A stretch of DNA of 34,645 nucleotides from Verrucomicrobiia bacterium (GCA_030432615.1 JAUIGT010000003.1:1-34645), one strand, 5' to 3'; counted from the stretch's first letter, positions 9,112 to 17,340 are shown. The notes: a model not told the origin generated them from the sequence alone. Made by a program: numbers and translations.

Positions 9112-10293
9112 ATGAAATCTCGCTTCCTCGCTCTCCTCGTCCTCGCCAGCCTCACTCCGGTCGCCTTCGCCGAGCCGAGCGCGGAGCAACTGGCCAAGTG
9201 GCTGAAACGCTTTCCCCAGGCCGATGCGAATCAAGATGGGGTGCTGTCGGTCGAAGAAGCGACGCGCTTTCGCGATCAACTCACCGGAAAGGATCCCCGG
9301 AAGGGAGGCGCACCGCGCGCCTTCGACGTCGACCCCGGCTGGGACGCGGACACCTTTCCCGCGCATGCCGCCTGCTATCGTTCTCCCGAGGAGATCAAGG
9401 CGCTCTTCGGCGGCAAGGTCACCTCCTTTCCCAAGCCCGCGAACGGCGCCCTGCGCATCGTCGGCACCGGTCACAGTTTCATGGGACCGGGTTACAACGC
9501 CCTGCCGAAAATCACCGAGGCTGCCGGCTTCACGCAACCGCTCCTGACCCACACGGGTGGTGGCATCACTGGCAGCGCCCGCTACAAGTGGGAGCAGGAG
9601 AACGGCATCTTCCAGTTCGACGGCAAACCGGAACCCAAGCTGCTGGCGTCCATCGCCAACGCCGAATGGGACGCCATGATGTGGGGCCCGTATTTCAATG
9701 ATCGCCCCGAATACTACCGCTGCTGGATCGAGTTCTGCCTGAAATACCACCCCGACATGACCTTCTACCTCTCCGATGCCTGGCCGCAGCTGGTGCAGCT
9801 CGAGGAGATCCCGAAGTCCGAGGACGAGCTGAGCGCGGAGAAGATCGCCGCCATGGGACGGGAGAAGAACGCCATCTACGGCGAGGTCGTCAATGCGCTG
9901 AACGAGGACTATCCCGGCAAAGTCTTCGTCCTCCCGACCTCCGATGCCATGGTGCTTGCCGCCGAGCGCTGGCATCGCGGCGCACTGCCCGGCGTCGAGG
10001 GACTTCACCGCGTCCTCGGAGGAAAGGAGCGTTCCCTCTGGCGGGATCAGCTCGGCCACCTCGGCCCCGGCTTCGACCGGCTTGAGGGCTACGTTTTCTA
10101 CGCCACCCTCTACGGTAAGTCGCCGGAGCTGATCGAGGGCGACATCGCTTTTGGCCGGGAAAAGAACAGCGGCGGAGAGAAGTTTCCCAGCCCCGAGCTG
10201 GATCGGGTCTTCCGCCAGATCGCCTGGGAGGCCGTGATCGGGAATCCGCTTTCCGGGGTGAAAGACGAAAACGGCGACGGCATCGGCGATTGA
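9112..10293 (+). CDS. Secreted SGNH-hydrolase-like protein with EF-hand
   Basis: The protein has 393 residues with a clear signal peptide (MKSRFLALLVLASLTPVAFA). An EF-hand loop, DANQDGVLSVEE, occupies residues 38-49. The catalytic part resembles the SGNH/GDSL superfamily. RIVGTGHSF places a candidate nucleophile Ser122 in a block I-like position, WGPYFND (191-197) resembles block III with Asn196, and DQLGHLGPG followed by YVFYATLYGKSPE resembles the block V Asp/His region. The chain ends with DENGDGIGD, which looks like half an EF-hand or dockerin-type calcium loop. An esterase or deacetylase acting outside the cytoplasm is inferred; the substrate is unknown. It is divergent from the five-module hydrolase gene and convergent with an EF-hand esterase gene. 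No Shine-Dalgarno precedes the ATG. Confidence 0.6.
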   Translation: MKSRFLALLVLASLTPVAFAEPSAEQLAKWLKRFPQADANQDGVLSVEEATRFRDQLTGKDPRKGGAPRAFDVDPGWDADTFPAHAACYRSPEEIKALFGGKVTSFPKPANGALRIVGTGHSFMGPGYNALPKITEAAGFTQPLLTHTGGGITGSARYKWEQENGIFQFDGKPEPKLLASIANAEWDAMMWGPYFNDRPEYYRCWIEFCLKYHPDMTFYLSDAWPQLVQLEEIPKSEDELSAEKIAAMGREKNAIYGEVVNALNEDYPGKVFVLPTSDAMVLAAERWHRGALPGVEGLHRVLGGKERSLWRDQLGHLGPGFDRLEGYVFYATLYGKSPELIEGDIAFGREKNSGGEKFPSPELDRVFRQIAWEAVIGNPLSGVKDENGDGIGD

Positions 10294-10297
10294 GATC

Positions 10298-10320
10298 GGA
10301 GCGCGACGATCCGTCGTCGC
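10298..10320 (+). repeat. Intergenic hairpin repeat, type A
   Basis: The unit starts GGAGC and forms a 7-bp perfect stem, GCGACGA (10303-10309) with TCGTCGC (10314-10320), around the loop TCCG. It begins four bases after the stop of the SGNH gene and lies between convergent genes. It shares its frame with copies at 15020 and 25839, with compensating stem changes. Confidence 0.7.
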
Positions 10321-10327
10321 CTCACGG

Positions 10328-10349
10328 GGAGAGCGGGAGTCTCGCCCGG
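10328..10349 (+). repeat. Intergenic hairpin repeat, type B, degenerate
   Basis: This unit follows the plan of the copy at 14981-15003 with about three differences in 22 bases. The core is GCGGG, a loop region around GTCTC, and CCCG. The stem is interrupted by one mismatch. It lies 7 bases beyond the type A unit, so the pair occupies most of the convergent gap and could serve as a two-way terminator. Confidence 0.6.
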
Positions 10350-10369
10350 TGATTCCCCAACCAGGCTCG

Positions 10370-11536
10370 CTACTTTTCCCCCAACGTCCGCGCAAAGAAC
10401 GCCTTCATCGCCGGGCCCGTCTGATCGCGGTGCTGCGTGAAGACCCCGTGGCCGGCTCCCTCGATGCGGAGATACTCCACATCCTTCGCTCCGGCTTTCT
10501 TCAAGGCCTCCACGAAGGCATCGCCGTGCCGGACATTGACGGTCCCGTCCGCGGTTCCGTGGATGAGGAAAAACGGAGGGGCATCCTCGCGAACGTGGGT
10601 GATCGGCGAACTGAGTTTCGCCAATTCCGCCGAATCGTATTTCTCGTTCACGAACTTCGTGTCTCCACCGCGCGGCCGGGGGAACAGCGAGAAATCCGTC
10701 GGCGTCGCCGAGGCGCACACCGCCTGCAGCGCGCTCGACTGATCCTGCCACGGACCATCGCCCTCCAGCCCCGCCTCCGGCCCGGCCAGTCCGAGCATCG
10801 CGACCAGGTGCGCCCCCGCCGAATTTCCGTAACCGCCGATGCGATCGGGATCGACCCCGTATTCCTCCGCGTGAGCGCGAAACCACCTGACCGCGCATTT
10901 CACGTCCTCGATGCAGGCCGGAAACGGTGCCTCGGTGATGAGCCGGTAGTTGATCGTGATGCACACATAGCCCTCCTGCGCATACTCCACCGCCCCCTGG
11001 AAAAAGGTGCCCCGGCCCTTGTCTCCGCTCCGCCAGCCGCCGCCGTGGATGAAAACGATTCCCGGTCGCGGCGCGTCCGCCGGTTCCTTCGGCATCACGA
11101 GATCGAGTTTCCACGCCTCGCTTTCGTCGCCGTCGCGATAGGCGAGATCGCGCAGGATCGTGACATCGTCCGGCACCGCGCCGCCGGATTCCATTCCCGG
11201 GCGATTCCGGTTCGGCATTTCGCGATTGGCGTTTGCGCCATTGCCCCCACGCCGCTCGGCCAGGCGCAGCGCGATCGCCTTCAATTCCTCGCCGTCGAGC
11301 ATCCCGTCCGCATTGGCATCGTTCTGGTCGAAAAATCGGGCCATCAGCCCGCTGGTCTCCGACCTGGCCAACTTTCCATCACCGTTCGCATCCATCTGCT
11401 GGAGCCAACGGGCCGGGACATTCGAACCACCCGACGGCTTTCCGGAGTTCTCTTCGGCGCTGGAAAACGCCATCGCCCCCAGGAAAGTCACCGCAAAACC
11501 CATCAGGAGCGGATAGCGCAATCTACCGAAAGTCAT
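10370..11536 (-). CDS. Exported EF-hand carboxylesterase (alpha/beta hydrolase)
   Basis: The protein has 388 residues from the ATG at 11536; an in-frame TTG four codons upstream is less likely. An N-terminal hydrophobic segment (YPLLMGFAVTFLGAMAF) acts as signal. Two EF-hand loops follow, DANGDGKLARSE (49-60) and DANADGMLDGEE (73-84). After an Asn/Arg/Pro linker comes a BD-FAE or lipase/esterase type hydrolase with oxyanion motif HGGGW (164-168), nucleophile elbow GNSAG (Ser239), Asp330 in HGTADGTV and His363 in GAGHGVF. The triad is complete, so it should be an active esterase, probably on acyl or acetyl groups of extracellular polymers. It is divergent from the proline oxidase gene and convergent with the SGNH gene. 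Confidence 0.85.
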   Translation of the reverse strand: MTFGRLRYPLLMGFAVTFLGAMAFSSAEENSGKPSGGSNVPARWLQQMDANGDGKLARSETSGLMARFFDQNDANADGMLDGEELKAIALRLAERRGGNGANANREMPNRNRPGMESGGAVPDDVTILRDLAYRDGDESEAWKLDLVMPKEPADAPRPGIVFIHGGGWRSGDKGRGTFFQGAVEYAQEGYVCITINYRLITEAPFPACIEDVKCAVRWFRAHAEEYGVDPDRIGGYGNSAGAHLVAMLGLAGPEAGLEGDGPWQDQSSALQAVCASATPTDFSLFPRPRGGDTKFVNEKYDSAELAKLSSPITHVREDAPPFFLIHGTADGTVNVRHGDAFVEALKKAGAKDVEYLRIEGAGHGVFTQHRDQTGPAMKAFFARTLGEK

Positions 11537-11689
11537 GAATCGAACCAACCCCGGGTGTCCCGGGAGGTTTCGAAAACGCCTCCTCCCACCCTGTCAGGTC
11601 CCGGACTCTACCCTCTTTGTTCCCGTCGCCGGGAATGCCGGGATCATCGTCAGCCCCTTGCCTCGGATTGGTTCTGGCCGGAAGTTGGC

Positions 11690-11695
11690 GGAAGG
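11690..11695 (+). promoter_or_regulatory. Ribosome binding site that decides the putA start
   Basis: GGAAGG ends six bases before the ATG at 11702. An in-frame ATG at 11696 directly abuts the purine run and would be poorly spaced, so 11702 is the preferred start. Clear Shine-Dalgarno sites are rare in this window. Confidence 0.55.
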
Positions 11696-11701
11696 ATGTC
11701 G

Positions 11702-14700
11702 ATGTCGTCTTTCTCCGCTCCCGCCTCTTCCGATGCCGACTCCGCCACCCCCGATCCGGCCGAGGCGGCGGTCGCGTTGGCGGAGCGACTGTTGCGGGAG
11801 TCGCTGGAGGCGATGACCGCGGATGAAGAAGCCCGCATGGCCAGGGTGGCCGACCTTATCGGACATCCGGACGCGAAACGTTTCAGCCTGGCGATGACGG
11901 ATCGACTCGGTCGATCGCGCGATGCCTCGCGAATGGCGCGGGCGTGGCGGGAATGGATCGACCGACTCGGAAAGGCGGAGGGATTTTCCTGGTTCGATCG
12001 CCTGCAACTGCGGCTCGGCGCTTTCGGATCGCGCCTGCTTCCGGGCCCGGTGATGGCGGCGGTGCGGCACCGGTTGCGGTCGGAGAGCCGGGACGTGATT
12101 CTCGACGCCGATGACGCCGCGCTCTCGCGCTACCTGGAGAAACGGCGCGAGGCGGGGGCGCGGGTGAACCTGAACCAACTCGGAGAAGCGGTCCTCGGCG
12201 AGGAGGAAGCGCGCAATCGCAGTGAGGCCTTGCTGCGGCTCCTAGAGCGGGACGATGTCGATTACGTGTCGGTGAAAATCTCGGCGCTCTTCAGCCAGAT
12301 CCATCTCGTGGCCTGGGAGAAAAGCCTGTCGGAGATCAAGGATCGGCTCCGTCCCGTGTTTCGCGCGGCGCGCGATCGGGGAAAATTCGTGAATCTCGAC
12401 ATGGAGGAATACCGGGACCTGGAACTGACCGCCCGCGCGTTCCGTGAACTATTGGATGAGAGTGAGTTCCATGACTTTTGCGCAGGAATGGTTTTACAGG
12501 CTTATCTGCCCGATTCCCTGGCCGTACAGCGGGAATTGACCGAATGGGCACGGAATCGCCACGCGCGGGGCGGGGCGCCGGTGAAGCTGCGGCTGGTGAA
12601 GGGCGCCAACCTGGCGATGGAACGGGTGGAGGCCGAGATGCACGGCTGGCACCCGGCTCCGCACCGGAGCAAGCACGAGACCGACGCGGCCTTCAAGCGC
12701 ATGCTGGAGTTCGCCTGTCGTCCCGAAAACGCCGAAGCGGTCCAGGTCGGCGTGGGCAGTCACAACCTCTTCGACGTGGCCCTCGCCCTGGTCCTCCGCG
12801 CGCGGGCTGGAGTGACCGATTTCGTGGAGATCGAGATGCTGGAAGGGATGGCCCCGCCGCAGTCGCGCGCGGTCCAGCGGGAGGCCGGCGCCCTGCTCTA
12901 CTACGCCCCGATCGTCAAGCGCGAGGACTTCGGCAGCGCGCTCGCCTACCTGATTCGCCGGCTCGACGAGAACACCGCGCCCGGAAACTTCCTGGCCAGT
13001 CTCTTTTCCCTGCGGCCGGGATCCGAGGCCTGGATCGAACAGCGCGACCGATTCCTCGCCGCCTGGCGGAATCGCGACACGATCCGGGAGGAATCCCGGC
13101 GCGCCACCCTGCCCGATCGGCCCGACGACGGATTTTCCAACGAACCGGACACCGACTGGACCCAGGCCGGGAACCGGCGGTTGCTCTCGCTGGCGAAAGC
13201 GGATCCGGATCACCCCCCGGCGGCGGGTTCGGAGGAAATCGAGCGCGCCCTGGCCGCGGCGACGGCGGCGCAGGCCGGGTGGGAGCGCCGCGGCGAAAGC
13301 GAACGGGCCTCCCTCCTCCGCGCCGCGGCGGAACAACTGGCGCGGACCCGATTCGAGACCATCGCCCTGATGCGGGACGAGGGAAAGAAGGCCCCGATGG
13401 AGGCCGACGCCGAGGTGTCGGAAGCGATCGATTTTGCCCGCTACTACGCCGAAACCACGCCGATACCCGAGGCACTGCAGGCCGAGGCGCTGGGAACGGT
13501 GGTGGTGACGCCGCCGTGGAATTTCCCTTTCGCCATTCCCTGCGGCGGCGTGCTGGCGGCCCTGGCGGCGGGGAACGCGGTGATCCTGAAGCCGGCACCG
13601 GAGAGCGTGCGCATCGGCTGGTGGCTGGTTCGCCAGCTGTGGAAAGCGGGAATTCCCCGCGAAGTGCTCCACTTCGTGGCCTGCGAGGACGGCGTCACGG
13701 GCCGGAAGCTGATCGAGGATTCCCGCACCGCCGCCGTCATCCTGACCGGCGCCTACGCCACGGCCCGGAAATTCCGGGAATGGCGTCCGTCGTTGAAATT
13801 GTTCGCCGAGACCAGCGGCAAGAACGCCCTCGTGGTCACCGCCCTGGCCGATCGCGAACTGGCGGCGAAGGACCTGGTGCAGTCGGCTTTCGGCCACACC
13901 GGCCAGAAATGTTCCGCCGCCAGCCTGGGCATCCTGGAGGCGGAAGTCTACGACGACCCCGTGTTTCGCCGGCAGTTGCGCGACGCGGCCGCCAGTCTCG
14001 CCGTGGGCGGAGCCGACGATTCCCGCAGTCGGGTGACCCCGCTGGTGCAGCCCCCGGGCGAAGACCTGCGCCGTGCCCTGACAACGCTGGACGATGGCGA
14101 GGAGTGGCTGCTGGAGCCGCGAGTCTCGGAGAACGATCCCCTGCTCTGGTCCCCCGGGATCAAACTCGGGGTGCGGCCCGGTTCGTGGTTTCACCGGACG
14201 GAGTGTTTCGGCCCGGTCCTCGGACTGATGCGGGCGCGGGATCTCGATCATGCCATCGAGCTGCAGAATGCGGTCGATTTCGGGCTCACCGCCGGCCTGC
14301 ATTCGCTGGACGAGAGTGAGATCGCCCGCTGGAAAGCCCGGGTCGAGGCCGGGAATCTCTACATCAATCGCGGCATCACCGGCGCCATCGTGCGTCGCCA
14401 GCCCTTCGGCGGCTGGAAGCGGAGCAGCATCGGCCCCGGCGCCAAGGCGGGTGGTCCGAACTACGTGAACCAGTTTCGAAGGCTGCGGGATCGCGAGCCG
14501 CGATCGATCGAGGCGGTGCGGACCTCCTACGAACGGGCGTGGCGAGAGCATTTCTCGATCGCTCACGATCCGAGCGGGCTGCGCTGCGAACGAAACGAAT
14601 TCCGCTATCGGCCGGCGCGCGGGGTGTTGTTGCGACTGAACGGCAACGAGGAGGACGAGCTGTCGACCGAACGAGCCCGGTTGGCGGCTGAGATCTGCGG

Positions 14701-14965
14701 CGTGCCGCTGACGATCAGCCGCGAGTCGGAGGAAAGCGCGGCCGACCTCGCGGCAAGGCTGCCGGAGATCGCCGGAGCGCTCGAATTTCTCCGCACGACC
14801 GGCCAGGCGCCGAGCGGTGAATTGCTGCGCGCCGCCGCCGAGCACGACCTGAACTGGATCGACGCCCCCGTGGTGGCCGAGGGACGCGTGGAATTGACCC
14901 GTTGGACGCGCGAACAGAGCGTCACCGAGACGCGCCATCGCTACGGAAACGTGATCGCCGACTGA
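11702..14965 (+). CDS. putA: Bifunctional proline dehydrogenase / L-glutamate gamma-semialdehyde dehydrogenase
   Basis: The protein has 1087 residues and oxidises proline to glutamate in two steps, first with FAD and then with NAD. The proline dehydrogenase barrel spans about residues 60-430. It shows NLDMEEYRDLEL, RLVKGANLAMERVEAEMHGW and the substrate motif YLIRRLDENT. The aldehyde dehydrogenase domain spans about 470-925, with VTPPWNFPFAIPCGG, LFAETSGKN, catalytic Cys737 in FGHTGQKCSAAS and QPFGGWKRSS near its end. About 160 further residues follow, which I do not recognise in detail; similar tails exist in long PutA types. No N-terminal ribbon-helix-helix DNA-binding domain is present, so it should not repress its own gene. 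The gene stands alone, divergent from the EF-hand esterase, with no proline transporter adjacent. Confidence 0.95.
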   Translation: MSSFSAPASSDADSATPDPAEAAVALAERLLRESLEAMTADEEARMARVADLIGHPDAKRFSLAMTDRLGRSRDASRMARAWREWIDRLGKAEGFSWFDRLQLRLGAFGSRLLPGPVMAAVRHRLRSESRDVILDADDAALSRYLEKRREAGARVNLNQLGEAVLGEEEARNRSEALLRLLERDDVDYVSVKISALFSQIHLVAWEKSLSEIKDRLRPVFRAARDRGKFVNLDMEEYRDLELTARAFRELLDESEFHDFCAGMVLQAYLPDSLAVQRELTEWARNRHARGGAPVKLRLVKGANLAMERVEAEMHGWHPAPHRSKHETDAAFKRMLEFACRPENAEAVQVGVGSHNLFDVALALVLRARAGVTDFVEIEMLEGMAPPQSRAVQREAGALLYYAPIVKREDFGSALAYLIRRLDENTAPGNFLASLFSLRPGSEAWIEQRDRFLAAWRNRDTIREESRRATLPDRPDDGFSNEPDTDWTQAGNRRLLSLAKADPDHPPAAGSEEIERALAAATAAQAGWERRGESERASLLRAAAEQLARTRFETIALMRDEGKKAPMEADAEVSEAIDFARYYAETTPIPEALQAEALGTVVVTPPWNFPFAIPCGGVLAALAAGNAVILKPAPESVRIGWWLVRQLWKAGIPREVLHFVACEDGVTGRKLIEDSRTAAVILTGAYATARKFREWRPSLKLFAETSGKNALVVTALADRELAAKDLVQSAFGHTGQKCSAASLGILEAEVYDDPVFRRQLRDAAASLAVGGADDSRSRVTPLVQPPGEDLRRALTTLDDGEEWLLEPRVSENDPLLWSPGIKLGVRPGSWFHRTECFGPVLGLMRARDLDHAIELQNAVDFGLTAGLHSLDESEIARWKARVEAGNLYINRGITGAIVRRQPFGGWKRSSIGPGAKAGGPNYVNQFRRLRDREPRSIEAVRTSYERAWREHFSIAHDPSGLRCERNEFRYRPARGVLLRLNGNEEDELSTERARLAAEICGVPLTISRESEESAADLAARLPEIAGALEFLRTTGQAPSGELLRAAAEHDLNWIDAPVVAEGRVELTRWTREQSVTETRHRYGNVIAD

Positions 14966-14980
14966 GGCACCCTCTCACTG

Positions 14981-15003
14981 GGAGCGCGGGCGTCTCGCCC
15001 GCC
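14981..15003 (+). repeat. Intergenic hairpin repeat, type B
   Basis: The unit starts GGAGC. A perfect 7-bp stem, GCGGGCG (14986-14992) with CGCCCGC (14996-15002), encloses the loop TCT. It begins 16 bases after the putA stop, in the gap between convergent putA and the PhoD-like gene. Confidence 0.7.
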
Positions 15004-15019
15004 CCACGGCCAGCGCCAC

Positions 15020-15042
15020 GGAGCGCGACCATCCCTGGTCGC
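15020..15042 (+). repeat. Intergenic hairpin repeat, type A
   Basis: The stem is GCGACCA (15025-15031) with TGGTCGC (15036-15042) and the loop is TCCC. All 23 bases are identical to the copy at 25839-25861, more than 10 kb away. It lies 16 bases beyond the type B unit in the same convergent gap. Confidence 0.75.
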
Positions 15043-15067
15043 ATCCGATCGACTGGGGCGAGCAGTT

Positions 15068-16903
15068 TCACTCCCGCGGCAGGGAGACCGATTCGGCATA
15101 GTCCAGTTCGCCGGTGTTGCCGTCGTAGTATTGGAACACGACCTGGGGATGCGGATAGGCCACCCAGCGTTCGCCGCCGAGTTTCTTGGGCATGTTGAAG
15201 ACGTTGTTCACCTGGACGACGGCGTAGTGCGGGTAGAGCCGCTCGAGCCGATCGAGATCGGGCAGGATGTAGCTGCTCCAGCGGATGTCGCATTCGCGCG
15301 GGCCGAACTGGAATTTCCCGGTCGCCGGACGGTCCATCTCGTCGTTGAAAGGCACGTGATTGACGCTGTTGTGCGGCCCGCAGCAGAACTCCCAGATGCG
15401 GTCGGTGATCTTGATGGCGAAACTGTTGTGCAGGTCGCCGGTCATCACGAAGACGGGCTTGCCGATCTTTTCCCATTCGGAAATGAGCAATTCGCGTTCG
15501 TCGAAGAAAGCGGTCCAGGCTTCCTCCTTGTTGCCGGCGGCCTCGAAGCCGCCCGCGCCGCTGTGGGGAATCATGAAGGGCACGGTCGAGACCACGAAGA
15601 AGAAGTCGGCGTCGCTGTTCTTCATCGAGTCCAGCAACCACTCGCGCTGCGGCTTGCCGAGCATGGAGATGCCCTTCTTGTCGCGCTCGGTGATGTCGTG
15701 CATGTCGCGGGCGCCGCGGGTGTCGAGCAGGTAGAACTCGCAGTTGCTGACGCGAAAGTGGGCGTAACTGCGGCGGCCGATGGAGTAGGTCACGGTGTCG
15801 GTCGCCTTGGCGGGCATGTGGAGGCGGAGGGTGTGCGGATCGACGACCTCGACGATGTCGTAGACGAACGAGTTGGGATGCCCGAGTTCGGTGGCGTCGT
15901 ACTTCAGGTCGTTCACCCCGGCCTCGGCCGTGCCCCAGTGGACGTGAAGGTTGAGCATCTCGTCCAGCGGCAACTGGGTGAAATCGGTGTCCTCGTCGAC
16001 GAGCAGGTCGCTCCCCTCCTCCATCTGGCCGCGGGAAACGTGGATCTCGTGATCGAACTCGGTCGGATTCGCCCAGCCGAGGTAGTCGTAGAAAGCCTCG
16101 GTCCCGATGTCGCGAAACACCGCCCGCCGATCGCGGCGCCCGGCGGTGGCCGCGCCCCAGATGTCGTTGACCAGCTCGTGATCGTCGAAGGTGAAGTAGC
16201 TGGGCACGTGGCGATGCCATTTCGCCAGGGAAACGCCCCGCTCCAGGTAGAGTCGGTAGTTTTCCCAGACCCCGACGACGGAGGGCATCAGCTCCACGTT
16301 GCGCGGCACCTGCGCGATCCCCTGCGCCAGGCGCCAGGCTTCGACGGGATACGCGCGCAGTTCCTCGTAGAGCCAGTCGCCGTTCATGATGTGGAAATGC
16401 GTCCGGTCGGCCCAGTCGCGGTTGAGGTTCTCGTAGGTGCGGATGCGATGACCGTTGCCGTGAAGCGGGTTCTGGTTGGCGCAGGAACCGATCTGGAACC
16501 GGAAGTTGAAGAGGCCTCTCGGATTGTGTTCCGCGTTCTTCACTTTCTCCGAATCCGGCAGCGTGAGAAACGATCCCGGCAGCCCGTGGGGCCGGTCGTT
16601 GACCCAGACCTGGTAGTGGTAACGTTGGTCGCCCTCGAGCCCCTCGAGCGTGACCGTTCCCGTGTTGTCATCCTCGATCCGGGTCACGCCGGCCTCCGAT
16701 TCCTGATCGAGCGCGTCTTCCCGCGTGCCGTAGCGCACCCGGAACTCTCCCGGGTCCGAGGTTCGCGCCCAGACCTCGACGCTGTGCGAAGTCGGGTTTC
16801 CCAGCATGGGCCCGTGGGTCAGGCGAATGGGATCGCGCTCCGCGAGCGCGGTGGCCACCAGGCCGAGGAGGGTGAGGACCACGAGGGAGAATCGTTTCTG
16901 CAT
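15068..16903 (-). CDS. Exported PhoD-like metallophosphatase (alkaline phosphatase D family)
   Basis: The protein has 611 residues from the ATG at 16903, where a standard signal peptide starts (MQKRFSLVVLTLLGLVATALA). A fibronectin-like PhoD N-terminal domain covers about residues 25-120 (LTHGPMLGNPTSHSVEVWAR). The metallophosphatase domain follows with FQIGSCANQNP (around 137-146), IMNGDWLYEE, YFTFDDHELVNDIWG (around 236-250), YLLDTRGARD and VFVMTGDLHNS (around 484-494). These match the metal-binding Asp, Asn and His positions of the family. An acidic segment at about 290-380 separates the two metal-binding halves. It probably hydrolyses phosphodiesters or phosphomonoesters outside the cytoplasm. 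The gene is convergent with putA. Its probable promoter directly abuts the start codon (see the separate entry). Confidence 0.88.
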   Translation of the reverse strand: MQKRFSLVVLTLLGLVATALAERDPIRLTHGPMLGNPTSHSVEVWARTSDPGEFRVRYGTREDALDQESEAGVTRIEDDNTGTVTLEGLEGDQRYHYQVWVNDRPHGLPGSFLTLPDSEKVKNAEHNPRGLFNFRFQIGSCANQNPLHGNGHRIRTYENLNRDWADRTHFHIMNGDWLYEELRAYPVEAWRLAQGIAQVPRNVELMPSVVGVWENYRLYLERGVSLAKWHRHVPSYFTFDDHELVNDIWGAATAGRRDRRAVFRDIGTEAFYDYLGWANPTEFDHEIHVSRGQMEEGSDLLVDEDTDFTQLPLDEMLNLHVHWGTAEAGVNDLKYDATELGHPNSFVYDIVEVVDPHTLRLHMPAKATDTVTYSIGRRSYAHFRVSNCEFYLLDTRGARDMHDITERDKKGISMLGKPQREWLLDSMKNSDADFFFVVSTVPFMIPHSGAGGFEAAGNKEEAWTAFFDERELLISEWEKIGKPVFVMTGDLHNSFAIKITDRIWEFCCGPHNSVNHVPFNDEMDRPATGKFQFGPRECDIRWSSYILPDLDRLERLYPHYAVVQVNNVFNMPKKLGGERWVAYPHPQVVFQYYDGNTGELDYAESVSLPRE

Positions 16904-16909
16904 GGCCCG

Positions 16910-16938
16910 ATGGAACCTTGTGCCCGACCGATTGTCAA
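16910..16938 (-). promoter_or_regulatory. Possible sigma-70 promoter for the PhoD-like gene, nearly leaderless
   Basis: On the minus strand TTGACA (16938-16933) is followed after 17 bases by TTCCAT (16915-16910). The -35 is perfect and the -10 matches three of six bases. The start codon at 16903 lies only six bases further on, so transcription would begin at or beside the ATG. Confidence 0.4.
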
Positions 16939-17086
16939 TGCGCGCCCCCGCCGAACCGCCCGCTCGATCTGCCCATGCAAGTTGAGCAACTCCCTTCGCG
17001 CGACCCTTGCGTTGCGCATGAAACACCCGCTACGGGAGCCTGGGGAAACCTCCTCAAGTCCCTCACCATCAGCGCCCTGATCATTG

Positions 17087-17101
17087 TGGCACCCTCCCTG
17101 C
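17087..17101 (+). promoter_or_regulatory. Candidate sigma-54 (-24/-12) promoter for the DUF1328 gene
   Basis: TGGCAC (17087-17092) is followed by CTGC (17098-17101), with exactly ten bases between the invariant GG and GC pairs, as sigma-54 promoters require. The expected start would be near 17113, leaving a leader of about 35 bases with an AAAGG site at 17136-17140 before the ATG at 17148. No activator gene is in the window. Confidence 0.4.
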
Positions 17102-17147
17102 GACTCTGGAATGCCGACAATCAACCTCAAAACAGAAAGGTAAACTT

Positions 17148-17309
17148 ATGATCAGTTGGGCAATCATCTTCTTCATCGTCGGTCTCATCGCCGTGGCTCT
17201 CGGCTTCGGCGGCGTCGGCGGACTCGCCATGAACATCGGCTGGATCCTCCTGGCCATCGGCGTGGTGCTCTTCATCGTTCACGCCATCTCCGGCCGGCGA
17301 ACGGCCTGA
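17148..17309 (+). CDS. DUF1328 family small membrane protein
   Basis: The 53-residue protein consists of two hydrophobic helices, about residues 2-22 (ISWAIIFFIVGLIAVALGF) and 27-47 (AMNIGWILLAIGVVLFIVHA). A GGVGG turn joins them and a basic tail SGRRTA ends the chain. Length and pattern match the DUF1328/YtjA family of inner-membrane proteins, whose function is not known; relatives are often stress-induced. The start is set by the AAAGG site seven bases upstream. A strong terminator follows, so it is a single-gene unit. The upstream open frame in +1 that ends in an ATGA overlap with this start is probably chance. Confidence 0.85.
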   Translation: MISWAIIFFIVGLIAVALGFGGVGGLAMNIGWILLAIGVVLFIVHAISGRRTA

Positions 17310-17340
17310 GCCAGGCGAGACGAAAATCCCCCCATCCAAG

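Noticed and set aside
11553-11590. GGGAGG/CCTCC inverted repeat between the divergent esterase and putA genes
   Set aside because: The stem is short and shifted, with a long loop. Such pairs are expected by chance at this GC content.
12494-14938. An 814-codon open frame antisense to putA, and a 613-codon one in another plus frame
   Set aside because: Both are by-products of GC-rich coding. Translations are dominated by Arg, Gly, Ala and Pro, and the PutA frame carries all family motifs.
16975-17151. A 58-codon plus-strand frame ending in an ATGA overlap with the DUF1328 start
   Set aside because: The overlap is attractive, but the frame has no ribosome site, no family match and contains the candidate promoter. 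The DUF1328 gene has its own ribosome site.
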